A model generated the notes under the pieces. That model saw only the letters and a program-made list of their open reading frames with translations, searched no databases and was not told where the DNA came from. A DNA stretch of 64,000 bases from Litomosoides sigmodontis. Its lineage: Eukaryota; Nematoda; Chromadorea; Rhabditida; Onchocercidae. The translations under genes were made by a program, and so were the position numbers. This document shows positions 61,598 to 64,000 of this stretch, in pieces (the first letter of the stretch is position 1; each line of letters starts with the position of its first letter). The stretch is from contig OY718806.1 of assembly GCA_963070105.1 (NCBI GenBank), forward strand, positions 10,752,190 through 10,816,189. The letters are read 5' to 3'.

Positions 61598-61645
<48 letters not shown>
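59807..61645 (+). rRNA. 18S small-subunit ribosomal RNA
   Basis: The 5' end is placed at the nematode start CCCCGATTGATTCTGTC, close to the C. elegans form. Universal SSU segments follow: AAGCCATGCATGTCTAAG, GTGCCAGCAGCCGCGGTAA (530 loop), AAACTTAAAGAAATTGACGG, TTGTACACACCGCCCGTCG, and the 3' end GTAGGTGAACCTGCGGAAGG followed by ATCATTA. The length of about 1.84 kb is normal for a clade III nematode. The gene appears complete and undisturbed, with no insertion or intron. The exact 5' end is inferred by homology. Confidence 0.98.
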
Positions 61646-61910
61646 TCGAGAGCTTCTTCTCATCACAACAACAACAACAGCGGCAGCAGCATTGCGTGTA
61701 ATAACGGTGATGCTTGTTGGTGTCTATACTCTATCTGAGTTGTCGCCTGACCGTCGATAACAATGAGGATGGAGCGATAGCTTAATTAATAATTGCTCGA
61801 TTAATTAATTAAGTAGACTTAATAAGCATTTAAGCTAGTTATGCTACCAACGAAATAACAAAACACACACACACACGTAAACATGTCTATACAAGAGAAA
61901 GGAGAAATTT
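61646..61910 (+). other. Internal transcribed spacer 1 (ITS1)
   Basis: About 265 bp between 18S and 5.8S. It contains CAA and CAG trinucleotide repeats at its 5' end and TTAATTAA-rich sequence plus a short CA run near its 3' end. It is removed from the pre-rRNA. Useful for species diagnosis. Confidence 0.93.
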
Positions 61911-62069
61911 TTAAACTCTTAGCGGTGGATCACTTGGCTCGTGGATCGATGAAGAACGCAGCTAGCTGTGATAATTAGTGCGAATTGCAGACGCATTGAG
62001 CACAAAAATTTCGAATGCACATTGCACCATTGGGTTCACTCCCAGTGGTACGTCTGGTTGAGGGTCAAT
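61911..62069 (+). rRNA. 5.8S ribosomal RNA
   Basis: Begins near AACTCTTAGCGGTGGATCAC, contains GATGAAGAACGCAGC, GCGAATTGCAGACGC and TCGAATGCACATTGC, and ends near GTACGTCTGGTTGAGGGTCA. The length (~158 nt) is typical. End positions are accurate to a few bases. Confidence 0.96.
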
Positions 62070-62641
62070 GAAGAAGAAAGTACCAATGAAAAGTGCCCAG
62101 CAACTCACTTCATCGTCCACTCACTTTCTCCACACCGTCAGCGACAGTCCAATTCAGTTCAATCATTTTACTACGGATAATCGTTCATTTGCGAGTACAT
62201 TAATTTGTCGAAGGGTTATTTGAAGTGAAGTGATTGAATGCTTGATTGATTGGATCAATGATGGTGGTGAGTGATGATTGTGGGGATGGAGAGAGGGCAG
62301 TGTGCGCTTTAATTTGGAGAAGAAAGCGTTAGGTGATAATTGCAAAACAAGATGAATGGTTGAAATTATCCCCTAATAAGTGAGTAAAAATAAGAGTAAT
62401 AAAAGTTATGTGTTTGAGGCGATACGGCGTATGCAAGATGCACGTACGTGGCATGAATAGTAGTAGCAAACACGTAAATTTTTATTACAATTATTGTCAT
62501 ACATAGTTGCGAGAAATTCTTTTTACATATAAAATAACTGGTGAGCAGCAAGCAGCAGCAGCACAGCTTAAGTGTGTAAAGAGAATTAGCAAGAAGTGAG
62601 TGACATCACGGCGGCGCTATGTATGCGTGACATCGTCATTT
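62070..62641 (+). other. Internal transcribed spacer 2 (ITS2)
   Basis: About 570 bp between 5.8S and 28S. It is variable, AT-rich sequence with CAG/CAGCAG near 62550. No gene. Its start and end depend on the rRNA ends. Confidence 0.92.
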
Positions 62642-64000
62642 GTGACCTCAACTCAGTCGTGACTACCCGCTGAATTTAAGCATATAACTAAGCGGAGGAA
62701 AAGAAACTAACGAGGATTTCCCGAGTAACAGCGAGTGAAAAGGAAAGAGCCCAGCGCTGAATCCAGTAGATAACCATGTACACTATATGGAAATGTAGCG
62801 TATAGGTATGGTCGATCGTCACGTACTGCTACACCCAAAGTCCCCTTGAGCGGGGCTACAGTCCATAGAAGGTGCTAGACCTGTACGGGTGCAGTGGCGT
62901 TACGAAGGATTATACTTTGGAGTCGGGTTGCTTGAGATTGCAGCCTAAAGAGGGTGGTAAACCTCATCTAAGGCTAAATACGACCACGAGACCGATAGCA
63001 AACAAGTACCGTGAGGGAAAGTTGCAAAGAACTTTGAAGAGAGAGTTCAAGAGGGCGTGAAACCGCTGGGATGGAAACGGATAGAGTTAACGAAACTTGC
63101 CGGTATTCAACCATTCAATTTAGCAACTCTTGCACGCGTTCATGCACGTTACGTACGTGCGTGCATGCTCGTTTGTAGGAGCTTGAAGTGCTAAATTTAG
63201 ATTGGTGTATTTACCGGTGGTATGCATCGAGAGCTTCGTTTATAGCATATTTAAGAGTTATTTAGTGGACTAGTTATTGAAAATGTAATAGCTGGAATCC
63301 TAAATGACACCTGAAATGTGTCTTGGATGAAGTGTGTGTTCTCTTGCGCTCGCTAATATGCGCCTATACTCTCTACTAGTTATGCATCTACATGTGGTCG
63401 CTTGCGCGACTTGATCAGTTGATACTGATTGGTGGAGTTGTATAGGGTGTATGTTGCGCGTGTAACGGCAACAACGTTACACGGTACATCTCGGTGTGAA
63501 CGTTAATCACCTATCTGACCCGTCTTGAAACACGGACCAAGGAGTCTAGCGTATACGCAAGTTATTGGGTGGTAAACCTGTGAAATGTCAAAAAGCATAA
63601 TGAAAGTAAAGATTATCGTTAGGTATAATTGATATGTGAGCTGCACGTGGTTTCATGTGTGGCGCAACATAGCCCCGTCCACACGTTGCTGCTAGCAGCA
63701 ATAGGGCGGAGGTAGAGCGTATATGCTGGGACCCGAAAGATGGTGAACTATACCTGAGCAGGATGAAGCCAGAGGAAACTCTGGTGGAGGTCCGAAGCGA
63801 TTCTGACGTGCAAATCGATCGTCTGACTTTGGTATAGGGGCGAAAGACTAATCGAACCATCTAGTAGCTGGTTCCCTCTGAAGTTTCCCTCAGGATAGCT
63901 GGAGTACGCGCGCACGCGCAGTTATATTCGGTAAAGCGAATGATTAGAGGAATTGTGGGACGAAACGTCTTCAACCTATTCTCAAACTTTCAATGGGTAT
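62642..64000 (+). rRNA. 28S large-subunit ribosomal RNA (5' part, runs off the window)
   Basis: Starts near GACCTCAACTCAGTCGTGAC and contains the universal GCTGAATTTAAGCATAT and AGCGGAGGAAAAGAAAC segments. It continues through D1 and the variable D2 region (about 63.1-63.5 kb). The conserved segments GACCCGAAAGATGGTGAAC and TAGTAGCTGGTTCC follow. About 1.36 kb is present; the rest of the gene lies beyond 64000. Confidence 0.97.

Noticed and set aside
59543..61643. Several open frames of 60-95 codons over the rDNA
   Set aside because: They overlap 18S or its leader and follow ribosomal sequence, so they are not protein genes.

Overview
The window is nuclear DNA from a nematode, most likely a clade III spirurid (filaria-like) species. 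It is AT-rich. Its genes are cut into many small exons by introns with TTTCAG or TTTTAG acceptors, and the right end carries an 18S-5.8S-28S ribosomal unit with spirurid-like sequence. The genus cannot be fixed by eye. No bacterial, phage, transposase or CRISPR sequence was found. Exon models below are my own joins, tested by reading-frame phase and family similarity, without transcripts. || Layout. 1-7.4 kb: microsatellite-dense, no certain gene. 7.4-10.0 kb (+): MAD-like bHLH-zipper repressor (mdl-1). 12.8-16.6 kb (-): complete 11-exon dpy-19 C-mannosyltransferase. 17.5-19.0 kb (-): small single-pass membrane protein of unknown family. 19-26.5 kb: mostly empty. 26.5-37.4 kb (+): 20-exon FERM protein of the FRMD4 family with its CUPID segment. 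40.5-42.7 kb (+): complete makorin E3 ligase. 43.6-45.6 kb (+): SPIN90/NCKIPSD-type Arp2/3 activator without an SH3 domain. 48.7-51.6 kb (+): PDK1 kinase with C-terminal PH domain. 56.3-57.1 kb (+): BTB/T1 (KCTD-like) protein. 59.8-64.0 kb (+): 18S, ITS1, 5.8S, ITS2 and the first ~1.36 kb of 28S, which runs off the window. || Themes. From 26.5 kb onward every gene and the rDNA lie on the plus strand. Several starts have a splice acceptor a few tens of bases or less upstream, as expected for spliced-leader trans-splicing. FRMD4 (cytohesin/PAR-3 polarity), SPIN90 (linear actin nucleation) and PDK1 (PI3K signalling) belong to cell-polarity and signalling biology, but the sequence gives no proof that they act together. 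|| Main second-look points: two GC-AG introns (dpy-19 and makorin), a candidate 8-nt microexon in the SPIN90 gene, competing acceptors at its last exon, an unplaced mdl-1 5' end, an unidentified conserved-looking membrane protein, and single-copy genes only 2.7 kb from rDNA.
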